This document shows positions 1-6,580 of a DNA stretch of 10,669 nt, piece by piece (positions within the stretch are counted from its first letter, which is position 1; each line of letters begins with the position of its first letter). The DNA is from an uncultured Prevotella sp. (GTDB lineage: Bacteria > Bacteroidota > Bacteroidia > Bacteroidales > Bacteroidaceae): NCBI GenBank assembly GCA_934281565.1, contig CAKQXI010000073.1, positions 1 to 10,669 of the forward strand, in the 5' to 3' direction. Under the pieces are notes generated by a model that saw only the letters and a program-made list of their open reading frames with translations, did no database searches and had not been told where the DNA came from. The translations under genes and the position numbers were made by a program.

Positions 1-780
1 CACATAATCGCTATCTTCCCAAGAAGCGACATCCTGCAAGGTATCACCATCTACTATCTCGAAATATTCTACTTCCAAACCATTGATAGCATTGATATCA
101 GCCACTACCTTGGCGTGCGTTTCAGACACCGTATGCTCCTTGGCATATTCTACGCTCGCTTTCAAAGCCTTGTAGATATTGGGAGCTATGGCACGTTCAT
201 CTGGAGCCAACAATGTATTGCGACTGCTCTTGGCAAGTCCATCCTCATCACGAACAATAGGACATTCTACGATTTGTACTTTCATGCCTATGTACTTTAC
301 CAATTGCTTGATAACGGCAATCTGCTGCCAATCTTTCTCACCAAAATAAGCACAATCTGGTCGAACAATATAAAACAAGCGACTAACTACCTGACATACA
401 CCATTGAAATGACCAGGTCGCCTTGCTCCCTCCATCACCGTAGACACAGGTGGGAACTCAAAATGGCGTTCATCTGGAACTGGATACATTTCCTCTACGG
501 ACGGAGCCAAGACATAGTCTGCACCACAAGCCTCAAGCAACTTGCAATCAGCATCCAAGGTACGAGGATATCGTTCCAAGTCACCTTGGTCATTAAACTG
601 TGTTGGGTTCAAGAATACCGATACAACAGTAATGTCATTTTCTTTCACACTGCGTTTAACGAGCGAAGCATGCCCCTCATGAAGCGCTCCCATAGTTGGC
701 ACAAGACCTATTTCCTTACCCTCCTTGCGAACTAAGAACAGTTCATTCTGGAGGTCAACAATCTTATTGAATACTTTCAT
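1..780 (-). CDS. panC: Pantoate--beta-alanine ligase (pantothenate synthetase), 3' end cut by window edge
   Basis: This cytosolic enzyme condenses pantoate with beta-alanine using ATP to make pantothenate, the coenzyme A precursor. The minus-strand frame is open from the ATG at 780 to base 1, giving 260 residues; the family is usually about 280, so roughly 20 C-terminal residues are missing. Family landmarks appear in order: VPTMGALHEGH (residues 27-37, containing the HIGH-like nucleotide-binding motif), FLNPTQF (56-62), EGARRPGHFNGV (117-128), YFGEKDWQQ (145-153), and IVRDEDGLAKSSRN (175-188, the KMSKS-like loop). Residue 184 is Lys where Met or Leu is more usual before SSRN; this is a minor variation and the rest of the site is intact. 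The gene is divergent from the starch-synthase-like gene at 955. In many Bacteroidota panD follows panC, which would lie beyond base 1. Identity is very secure. Confidence 0.97.
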   Translation of the reverse strand, partial: MKVFNKIVDLQNELFLVRKEGKEIGLVPTMGALHEGHASLVKRSVKENDITVVSVFLNPTQFNDQGDLERYPRTLDADCKLLEACGADYVLAPSVEEMYPVPDERHFEFPPVSTVMEGARRPGHFNGVCQVVSRLFYIVRPDCAYFGEKDWQQIAVIKQLVKYIGMKVQIVECPIVRDEDGLAKSSRNTLLAPDERAIAPNIYKALKASVEYAKEHTVSETHAKVVADINAINGLEVEYFEIVDGDTLQDVASWEDSDYV

Positions 781-802
781 CATATTATCAATTTTCGGAG
801 TG

Positions 803-810
803 CAAAATAA
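803..810 (-). promoter_or_regulatory. Candidate -7 element for panC
   Basis: On the minus strand this reads TTATTTTG followed by CAC, an imperfect match to the Bacteroidota -7 consensus TAnnTTTG (second base T instead of A). It lies 22 bases upstream of the panC ATG, a typical distance. No clear TTTG -33 box is present, so this is a moderate call. The remainder of the 174-base divergent gap (781-954) is AT-rich and I see no other structure in it. Confidence 0.4.
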
Positions 811-915
811 CAACTTTTTTTCTTAATTAGAAAGAAATATCCTAAAAATGTGCGAATTAAAGGGTAGTTTTCTTGAAATTCACCAAAAAGATGTCCTAAT
901 ATGAAGTTTTTTTTG

Positions 916-923
916 TACCTTTG
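916..923 (+). promoter_or_regulatory. -7 element TACCTTTG for the starch-synthase-like operon
   Basis: TACCTTTG fits the Bacteroidota -7 consensus TAnnTTTG exactly. It is preceded by a T-run and followed by CACG, the same context as the proS promoter at 7362. It lies 31 bases before the ATG at 955, which predicts a short leader. No good TTTG -33 box is seen 19-21 bases upstream. Confidence 0.65.
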
Positions 924-954
924 CACGTAATTCGATAAGAATAAAATAATAATT

Positions 955-1764
955 ATGGCAAAGAAAGTATTATTCATCAATCAGGAAATCGACCCATACG
1001 TAGCCGAGACCCACATGTCAACCATGGGACGCGAGTTGCCTCAAAAAATGCAGGAAGCAGGTTTTGAGATTCGTACATTTATGCCTAAATGGGGAACCAT
1101 CAACGAGCGTCGCGGACAGTTACATGAAGTAATCCGCCTCTCTGGCATGAATCTTATCATAGATGATACCGATCATCCTTTGATTATCAAGGTTGCTTCC
1201 ATCCCTACGACCCGCCAGCAAATTTATTTCATTGACAACGATGACTATTTCAACAACCGTCAAATGGGAGTTGACGAAAGTGGTGTGGAATATACGGACA
1301 ACGGAGAACGGGCTATCTTCTATGCCAGAGGTGTACTGGAGACCGTTAAGAAACTTCGTTGGCAGCCAGACATCATCATCTGTCAGGGCTGGGTGAGCGC
1401 AGTCGTTCCTTTTTACGTTAAGACTGCTTTTGCCGAAGAACCTTCATTCGCCAATTCCAAGGTTATTCTTTCACTCTATACGAATGAGCTGAAAGGTGAG
1501 CTTGGTGAGAATTTCAAGCGTTGCGTCGACTACCGTGATGCCAAGTCAGAACTCTTGGACAGCTATAAGGAGAACTTCGATTTCATTGAGCTTGGCAAAT
1601 TAGGCATAGACTACTGTGACGGTGTTATCGAGGGTGAGAATGGCATCAACAAGACTTTGCTTGAATATGCAAAGGACAAGAACAAGCCTATAATGGGTTT
1701 CCCCGGTGATGACTACGCTGAGAATTACAAGAACTTCATCAACGAAATTTGTCCAGACGAATAA
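955..1764 (+). CDS. Half-length glycogen/starch synthase-like protein (GT5 N-terminal domain only)
   Basis: This 269-residue protein resembles the N-terminal Rossmann-like half (starch synthase catalytic domain) of GT5 glycogen synthases. Matches include the opening strand KVLFINQEIDPYV (residues 4-16), LPQKMQEAGFEIRTFMPKWG (28-47), YFIDNDDYFNNR (91-102), the DNGERAIFYARGVLE stretch (115-129) and PDIIICQGW (138-146), the counterpart of the synthase PDIVHxHDW segment. Full glycogen synthases are about 480 residues. This one stops before the second GT-B domain that carries the donor-site acidic residues, and the ADP-glucose-binding KTGGL segment near residue 15 is replaced by ETHMSTMGREL. A normal synthase reaction is therefore doubtful. 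Similar short proteins annotated as glycogen synthase are, from memory, common in Bacteroidota beside panC and DUF4270 genes, so this looks like a conserved paralogue rather than a broken gene. The stop is 22 bases before the next gene, consistent with one operon. Confidence 0.85.
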   Translation: MAKKVLFINQEIDPYVAETHMSTMGRELPQKMQEAGFEIRTFMPKWGTINERRGQLHEVIRLSGMNLIIDDTDHPLIIKVASIPTTRQQIYFIDNDDYFNNRQMGVDESGVEYTDNGERAIFYARGVLETVKKLRWQPDIIICQGWVSAVVPFYVKTAFAEEPSFANSKVILSLYTNELKGELGENFKRCVDYRDAKSELLDSYKENFDFIELGKLGIDYCDGVIEGENGINKTLLEYAKDKNKPIMGFPGDDYAENYKNFINEICPDE

Positions 1765-1786
1765 TCGTCATAGATTTTAGAATATA

Positions 1787-3199
1787 ATGAAACTATTTAA
1801 ATTTACAGCATTTATTATCGCTGCCTTGTGTTTCATCGCCTGTGATAATACAACCGACACGATTGGTTCTTCCATCACCAACAAGGTGGACAATCTCACT
1901 ATCACAGATGCTATTTATGATGTGACTACCCAATCATTGGCAGCCGGCTCTGTATTGAGCAAGAACAACATGGGTATTATTGGTAAGGTGAAAGACCCTG
2001 AGACTGGCACCTACTTGACGGGCGACTACATGACCCAGCTTGGTGTGCTATCTTCCTTTGACATCGATACCTTGCAATATGTCAAGGATGCCAACAACGG
2101 AAATATTGAAGCGGACTCTTGCTTCCTCGTTGTAGCTTATGCTAACTGCTACGGCGACAGCTTGGCTCCTATGAAAGTTACGGCATACGAAATGAGCAAG
2201 CCTATGCCAGAAGATAACTATTATTCAGACTATGATGCTTTTGAGCATGGGTATGTCTATGAAAAAAACTTCCATGCTGATGCCTCATACGTTCTGGCAG
2301 GCTCAGACAAGGTATTCAAGATTTATCTCAACAAGCCCTATACTGATAAGAATGGCAAGACATACAAGAACTATGGTTCATACATCATGAACACATACGC
2401 TGAGCATCCAGAATATTTCAAGAACAGCTACGCTTTTCTACACAATGTATGCCCTGGTTTCTATTTGAAGCATGAGGGAGGTATTGGTAACATTGCCAAG
2501 GTTTGGAACACTGAACTTCTATTTTATTGGAAACGAAAGAAAACTTTCAAGAAGTCGGATGGAGTAACAGACAGTGTGGTTGTCTCAACACGTTACAATC
2601 GCTTTGACGGTACTGAGGAAACATTGCAACTCAATAAGATTACCAATGACAAGAATAAGATTGAAGAACTGGTCAAGGATGAAAGTTGCACTTACTTGAA
2701 ATCACCAGCAGGTATCTTCACTGTTGCGACCCTCCCTATTGAGGAAGTGATGAAAGGACATGAGAATGACACACTCAACACTGCTACCATTGCATTTGAG
2801 AAAATCAATGCCAGCAGTAACAACAGCTATAACTTCGATGCCCCATCTACCATCATGATGGTTCCTGTTGATAGCTTACAGTCGTTCTTTGAGCATGGCA
2901 ACAAGACAAACAACCGTACCTCATACACTACTTCTTATGTCAGTTCCAGCAATGCCTCATATACATTCCAGAATATCAGCAACTTGATTACCAATATGTA
3001 TAAGAACAAAGGCAAGACGGAGAATTGGAACAAGGTTGCCTTGATTCCTGTTACCTTGACGACAGCGAGCATTGATGGTGCCTCTGTCATAACCAAGGTC
3101 AATCATGACATGGGACTAACCTCCATCCGATTGGTTCGCGGAACAACGGCGGCACCTATCAAGCTGAAAGTTATATACAGTAGGTTTAAAGATAACTAA
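1787..3199 (+). CDS. DUF4270-type lipoprotein
   Basis: This is a 470-residue exported lipoprotein of unknown biochemical function. The N-terminus has a short positive stretch (MKLFK), a hydrophobic core and a lipobox-like FIAC with the acylated Cys predicted at residue 19, followed by DNTTDTIG. Acidic residues just after the Cys fit a lipoprotein sent to the outer membrane or surface in this phylum, though the match to the published export signal is only partial. The mature part is rich in Asn, Thr, Ser and Tyr, has no further membrane segment and looks like a beta-rich extracytoplasmic protein. Features I associate with the DUF4270 family are the early 'DTIG' after the Cys, an IGKVKDPETGTYLTGDYMTQL-like segment (residues 65-85) and a C-terminal region ending in a beta-rich IRLVRGT...LKVIYSRF. 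It follows the half-GT5 gene by 22 bases and precedes a 44-residue gene by 13. No Shine-Dalgarno sequence is visible. Confidence 0.8.
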   Translation: MKLFKFTAFIIAALCFIACDNTTDTIGSSITNKVDNLTITDAIYDVTTQSLAAGSVLSKNNMGIIGKVKDPETGTYLTGDYMTQLGVLSSFDIDTLQYVKDANNGNIEADSCFLVVAYANCYGDSLAPMKVTAYEMSKPMPEDNYYSDYDAFEHGYVYEKNFHADASYVLAGSDKVFKIYLNKPYTDKNGKTYKNYGSYIMNTYAEHPEYFKNSYAFLHNVCPGFYLKHEGGIGNIAKVWNTELLFYWKRKKTFKKSDGVTDSVVVSTRYNRFDGTEETLQLNKITNDKNKIEELVKDESCTYLKSPAGIFTVATLPIEEVMKGHENDTLNTATIAFEKINASSNNSYNFDAPSTIMMVPVDSLQSFFEHGNKTNNRTSYTTSYVSSSNASYTFQNISNLITNMYKNKGKTENWNKVALIPVTLTTASIDGASVITKVNHDMGLTSIRLVRGTTAAPIKLKVIYSRFKDN

Positions 3200-3212
3200 A
3201 CAAGCATTGTAT

Positions 3213-3347
3213 ATGGCAGACAATTTCTTGGAACGTCATCGTGAGGAATACGAAATTCGCAAGGCTGAATGGCTAAGAAAGAAGAAACATTTTCCAAAGC
3301 TGAAAGCAAGAGCTACCTTGCAAAAGCCTGATGACGAAGCACTATAA
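3213..3347 (+). CDS. Small basic hypothetical protein (44 residues), last gene of the operon
   Basis: An ATG at 3213 opens a 44-codon frame ending at TAA 3347. The protein begins MADNFLERHREEYEIRKAEW and continues with a lysine/arginine-rich middle (LRKKKHFPKLKARA) and a short acidic tail (PDDEAL). It has no signal peptide, membrane segment or cysteine. The first half is probably a charged helix with alternating Glu and Arg/Lys. It sits 13 bases after the DUF4270 stop and only 5 bases before the stem of the shared terminator, so it fits exactly into the operon end. I recall similar short Bacteroidales proteins starting MADN(Y/F)LE, sometimes mislabelled as dehydrogenases, which supports a real gene, but I cannot confirm that here. 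No function can be assigned. Confidence 0.7.
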   Translation: MADNFLERHREEYEIRKAEWLRKKKHFPKLKARATLQKPDDEAL

Positions 3348-3352
3348 CATAC

Positions 3353-3391
3353 AAAAAGACGGAAGAACCTTTAGATTTCTTCCGTCTTTTT
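3353..3391. terminator. Bidirectional intrinsic terminator between convergent operons
   Basis: A perfect 15-bp inverted repeat has arms at 3353-3367 (AAAAAGACGGAAGAA) and 3377-3391, with a 9-base loop. The arms begin and end in A and T runs, so the transcript from either strand carries a hairpin followed by a U-tract. It lies 5 bases after the 44-residue gene and 7 bases beyond the helicase stop at 3399, and serves both converging transcripts. Confidence 0.93.
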
Positions 3392-3398
3392 TGTATCA

Positions 3399-5741
3399 TC
3401 ATCCTATCACCTTAAACTTAGCAAATTTCAACAGCAATTGCTTGGTTCCTGAATTTACGAATTCAACGGTAGCCTTGGTGTTTTCACCAGAACCCTCTAC
3501 CTTTAGAACTACACCTACTCCAAACCGTTGATGTTCTATCTTAGCTCCCTCATGCAAGTCTGCTGCCGAAGAAGAAGTAGTAGTAGTAGTAGTTGTTGTT
3601 GTTGTTGCAGTAAAAGAAGAAATGTTACTACGCAATCCTCTATCATCAAGGAAGCTCGGTTTTGGGTCTGCCTTAAACTGGGAAGCGACAGGCTTCGAGT
3701 TCTGATACATCCTACTATCCCTATCCCATGGCATTCTGCCTCCATAGCCTCCACCATTAAAACTTCCAATACTTTCACTATCTTCCGTCATGAAAGAAGG
3801 ATCTATATCATTGAGAAAACGGCTTGGGTTGTCAAATTCCATCTTGCCATAGCGAAAACGATTCTTGGCATTGGTCAAGATACAATGTTTCTCCGCACGA
3901 GTGATTGCCACATAAAGCAAACGACGTTCTTCTTCCAACTCTCGCAAAGAGGATGCAGAAATTGGACTTGGGAATATATTTTCCTCCAAGCCAACAACAA
4001 AGACAGTAGCAAACTCCAATCCTTTGGCTGCATGGATAGTCATCAATGATACACGTGGTTCATCACTGTCACCCTTGCTGTCCAAGTCGGTCAGCAAAGC
4101 TACATCTTGCAAATAGTCCGTAAGATATACTTCTTCTATCCTATCTTCTTCTTTTCGTTCCTCCACAAATGTCTGCATACCACTCAAAAACTCTTCCAAG
4201 TTTTCTTGGCGAGCTAAATACTCTGGATCATTGGAAGAAAAAAGGTCGGAACTAATGCCACTCTCCTTAATCAAACTATCACCAAGCTCATAAACATCAG
4301 TCGTTGGCATCTTATCTATATAAGAAGCTATCAAGTCACGAAACTTCTCCAGCTTGCTCAATGTACCTTTGTTGACATTCAATCCCATATCTTCTGGATT
4401 GCAGATAACATCCCAGAAACTGGTCTGATTTTGGAGAGCGCAATCGGCAATCTTTTGCACAGTAGTATTACCAATGCCACGGGCAGGATAGTTGATGATA
4501 CGCTTGAAAGCCTCCTCGTCATCAGGATTGGCGACAAGTCGGAAATAAGCGATAATATCCTTGATTTCCTTACGTTGATAGAAACTCAATCCACCAAAGA
4601 TACGATAAGGAATACTTTGACGGCGAAATTCTTCCTCAAAGCTACGGCTCTGGGCATTGGTACGATAAAGGATGGCAAAATCACTATACTCACAGCCCTC
4701 CTTTTGTTTGATGCGTTTAATGCTACGACATACTATGTTGGCTTCTTCCTTGTCGCTATACGCTGGTTTGTATTGCAACTTCTCCCCTCTGTCATTTTCA
4801 CTGAACACATCCTTTGGGATCTGGTTGCGATTATGCTTAATCAAACTATTGGCTGCATTCACAATATTCTGTGTACTACGATAGTTTTGTTCCAGCTTGA
4901 AAAGCTTCGCATCCTTGAAATGACTGCGAAAGTTAAGGATATTGTCTATATTGGCACCACGGAAACTATAGATGCTCTGTGAGTCATCGCCCACGACACA
5001 AACACGTTGCTTCTCCTTGCAGAGTTGCATCACAATGCTCATCTGGGCATGGTTGGTATCCTGATACTCATCAACCAATATATAATCAAATCTATCTACA
5101 TATTTTTGGCGAATGTCCTCATGGTCACGAAACAACTTGAACGTAAGCACCAGCAAATCATCAAAGTCCATCGCATTAGCTTGCTTGCATCGCTGGATGT
5201 ATGTAGCGAACACCTTACCTATATTAGGCATCTTGGCACGTAGATTCTGCTGATAAATATCATTGTCGTTGATATAAGCCTCAGCACTCATCAAATTGTT
5301 TTTCGCCATAGAAATCTTACTATGTACGGTTGCTGGCTTATATACCTTGTCGTCCAATCCCATTTCCTTGACTATCGCCTTTATCAAAGAACGAGAATCC
5401 GCCTCGTCGTAAATGGTAAAGTTGTTGTTAAATCCTATATGTTCGGCTTCGGCACGTAAGATACGGGAAAATATGCTGTGGAAAGTACCCATATAAAGAT
5501 GAGAAGCCAAGCTGACACCAACCAATTTGCCAATACGCTCTTTCATCTCTTTTGCAGCCTTATTGGTAAAGGTAAGTGCCATGATATTCCAAGGCTTGAA
5601 ACCATGCTCCAGCAGATAAGCTATTTTATAAGTGAGCACACGAGTTTTGCCCGAACCAGCGCCAGCTATCACCAACGATGGTCCGTCAATATATTCCACA
5701 GCCTTTCGCTGTGATTCATTCAAGTCGTTTAGTAAATTCAT
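3399..5741 (-). CDS. uvrD: UvrD/PcrA-type superfamily 1 DNA helicase
   Basis: This is an ATP-driven 3'-5' DNA helicase of 780 residues, near normal PcrA/UvrD length, expected to act in excision repair, replication restart and removal of proteins from DNA. All SF1A motifs are present: Q motif LNESQRKAV (7-15), Walker A AGAGSGKT (26-33), Ia TFTNKAAKEMKER (57-69), II VDEYQDTN (223-230), III GDDSQSIYSFRGA (251-263), IV LEQNYRST (283-290), V VSLMTIHAAKGLEF (564-577), VI EERRLLYVAITRAE (604-617). A low-complexity linker (about 650-728, including ten consecutive Thr) leads to a C-terminal Tudor-like module, GAKIEHQRFGVGVVLKVEG (732-750), as in PcrA, which in that protein contacts RNA polymerase. I chose the ATG at 5741. 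The frame also extends 5 codons further to a TTG at 5756, inside the heptamer repeat, but the MNLLNDLNESQ start matches the family better. It is the last gene of the minus-strand cluster, 110 bases after mtgA. Confidence 0.96.
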   Translation of the reverse strand: MNLLNDLNESQRKAVEYIDGPSLVIAGAGSGKTRVLTYKIAYLLEHGFKPWNIMALTFTNKAAKEMKERIGKLVGVSLASHLYMGTFHSIFSRILRAEAEHIGFNNNFTIYDEADSRSLIKAIVKEMGLDDKVYKPATVHSKISMAKNNLMSAEAYINDNDIYQQNLRAKMPNIGKVFATYIQRCKQANAMDFDDLLVLTFKLFRDHEDIRQKYVDRFDYILVDEYQDTNHAQMSIVMQLCKEKQRVCVVGDDSQSIYSFRGANIDNILNFRSHFKDAKLFKLEQNYRSTQNIVNAANSLIKHNRNQIPKDVFSENDRGEKLQYKPAYSDKEEANIVCRSIKRIKQKEGCEYSDFAILYRTNAQSRSFEEEFRRQSIPYRIFGGLSFYQRKEIKDIIAYFRLVANPDDEEAFKRIINYPARGIGNTTVQKIADCALQNQTSFWDVICNPEDMGLNVNKGTLSKLEKFRDLIASYIDKMPTTDVYELGDSLIKESGISSDLFSSNDPEYLARQENLEEFLSGMQTFVEERKEEDRIEEVYLTDYLQDVALLTDLDSKGDSDEPRVSLMTIHAAKGLEFATVFVVGLEENIFPSPISASSLRELEEERRLLYVAITRAEKHCILTNAKNRFRYGKMEFDNPSRFLNDIDPSFMTEDSESIGSFNGGGYGGRMPWDRDSRMYQNSKPVASQFKADPKPSFLDDRGLRSNISSFTATTTTTTTTTTSSSAADLHEGAKIEHQRFGVGVVLKVEGSGENTKATVEFVNSGTKQLLLKFAKFKVIG
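3568..3606. repeat. Triplet microsatellite inside the helicase gene
   Basis: The plus strand reads (GAA)3 at 3568-3576, (GTA)5 at 3577-3591 and (GTT)5 at 3592-3606. In the helicase frame on the minus strand these are ACA and ACT threonine codons followed by TCT serine codons, giving ten Thr and three Ser (residues 713-725) in the linker before the C-terminal Tudor-like module. Because the unit is three bases, slippage changes linker length without frameshift. Confidence 0.9.
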
Positions 5742-5754
5742 CAATATTCTTTTC

Positions 5755-5843
5755 AATGTTAAGTGTTAAATGTTAAATGTTAAATGAAACTTCCTTGCCA
5801 TCTGGCAAACAACTTAACATTTAACACTTAACATTTAACATTT
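5755..5843. repeat. Inverted array of TGTTAAA/TGTTAAG heptamers with a central hairpin
   Basis: The left arm (5757-5786) is four tandem heptamers, TGTTAAG then three TGTTAAA, plus a partial unit. The right arm (5813-5842) is four heptamers in the opposite orientation alternating TTAACAT and TTAACAC. The arms contain a perfect 22-base inverted match, 5755-5776 against 5814-5835. Between them sits a second perfect hairpin, TTGCCA-TC-TGGCAA (5795-5808). It fills most of the 110-base space between the mtgA stop and the helicase start. There is no terminal U-tract on either strand, so it is not a simple intrinsic terminator. It could be a dispersed intergenic repeat, an mRNA-processing or attenuation element between two genes of one transcript, or a protein-binding array. 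Confidence 0.9.
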
Positions 5844-5851
5844 TCAGAAAC

Positions 5852-6580
5852 TCACTTTCCCCTATATCCTCCTACTGCAGTCTTGGGGTTCACATCCTCT
5901 CCCTCCTCAGGGAAAGCAGGGACAAACCGCATTTCATGCTCTATTTGATGTTGGCGCTTTTTCATGTAAGCACTGGGATACTGTGAGTTAAAACGCCGTG
6001 GGTTTGGCAATGTCGCAGCTATCAAGGCACACTCACTACGGAACAAGTCTACCGCTTTTTTGTCAAAATGATACTCTGCTACGGCATCCACACCATAGAT
6101 ACCATCACCCATCTCTATGCTATTCAGGTAAACTTCCATAATGCGCTGCTTGCTCCACATCATTTCTATCAAGAATGTAAAGTAAACCTCAAATCCTTTT
6201 CTTGTCCAAGAGCGACCAGGCCAGAGGAATACGTTCTTCGCCGTTTGCTGACTGATGGTACTGGCTCCATGCACTTTCCCACCACGGGCATTGTTCTTTG
6301 CCGCACTTTCTATGGCATTGAAGTCAAAGCCATGATGCTTCAAAAAACGAGCATCTTCGCTTGCCATCACTGCCACAGGCATATGAGGGGAAATCTTATC
6401 CATGGAAACCCAATGATGATGTAGAGTAATGCTCTTGCCATCAGCCACTTGCTGAAAGCATCGGATAATCATCAATGGCGTAAGATACACTGGGACGAAC
6501 CGATACATTACAACAGCAAGAATGGTGGTACTGAAAAACAATACCACCACCCATCTCAATATCTTTCTTATTTTGTTCAT
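5852..6580 (-). CDS. mtgA: Monofunctional peptidoglycan glycosyltransferase (GT51)
   Basis: This enzyme polymerises lipid II into glycan strands on the outer face of the inner membrane, without a transpeptidase domain. At 242 residues it has the usual MtgA length. A single N-terminal membrane helix covers about residues 9-30. The GT51 motifs are in order: EDARFLKHHGFD (75-86, with Glu75 the expected catalytic base), GASTISQQTAKNVFL (105-119), RKGFE (127-131) and KQRIMEVYLNSIEMGDGIYG (144-163, containing the second Glu at 149). A LPNPRRFN segment (191-198) follows. A Pro/Gly-rich tail ends the protein. Its ATG overlaps the stop of the OmpA-like gene by one base (TAATG), so translation is probably coupled and the start is well supported. 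Neighbouring genes tie it to envelope maintenance. Confidence 0.96.
   Translation of the reverse strand: MNKIRKILRWVVVLFFSTTILAVVMYRFVPVYLTPLMIIRCFQQVADGKSITLHHHWVSMDKISPHMPVAVMASEDARFLKHHGFDFNAIESAAKNNARGGKVHGASTISQQTAKNVFLWPGRSWTRKGFEVYFTFLIEMMWSKQRIMEVYLNSIEMGDGIYGVDAVAEYHFDKKAVDLFRSECALIAATLPNPRRFNSQYPSAYMKKRQHQIEHEMRFVPAFPEEGEDVNPKTAVGGYRGK

Noticed and set aside
115..735. A 206-residue plus-strand open frame opposite the left-end gene
   Set aside because: It lies antisense to panC, whose motifs are unmistakable across the same bases; the plus-strand translation has no domain and no promoter or ribosome site.
781..954. Possible riboswitch or small RNA in the panC divergent gap
   Set aside because: The gap is AT-rich, with only short leaders predicted on each side and no stable stem that I can find beyond the promoter elements.
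3528..4982. Plus-strand open frames of 173 and 183 residues within the helicase region
   Set aside because: They are antisense to well-defined SF1 helicase motifs; the first begins with Ser and Cys runs that are merely the triplet repeat read in another frame.
5742..5756. Upstream TTG start for the helicase adding five residues (MKRIL)
   Set aside because: The TTG falls within the heptamer repeat boundary, has no ribosome site, and the ATG at 5741 gives the N-terminus expected for the family.
5755..5843. Heptamer array read as a CRISPR array or as insertion-sequence ends
   Set aside because: The units are 7 bases with no spacers, there is no transposase frame between the arms, and no target-site duplication is visible.
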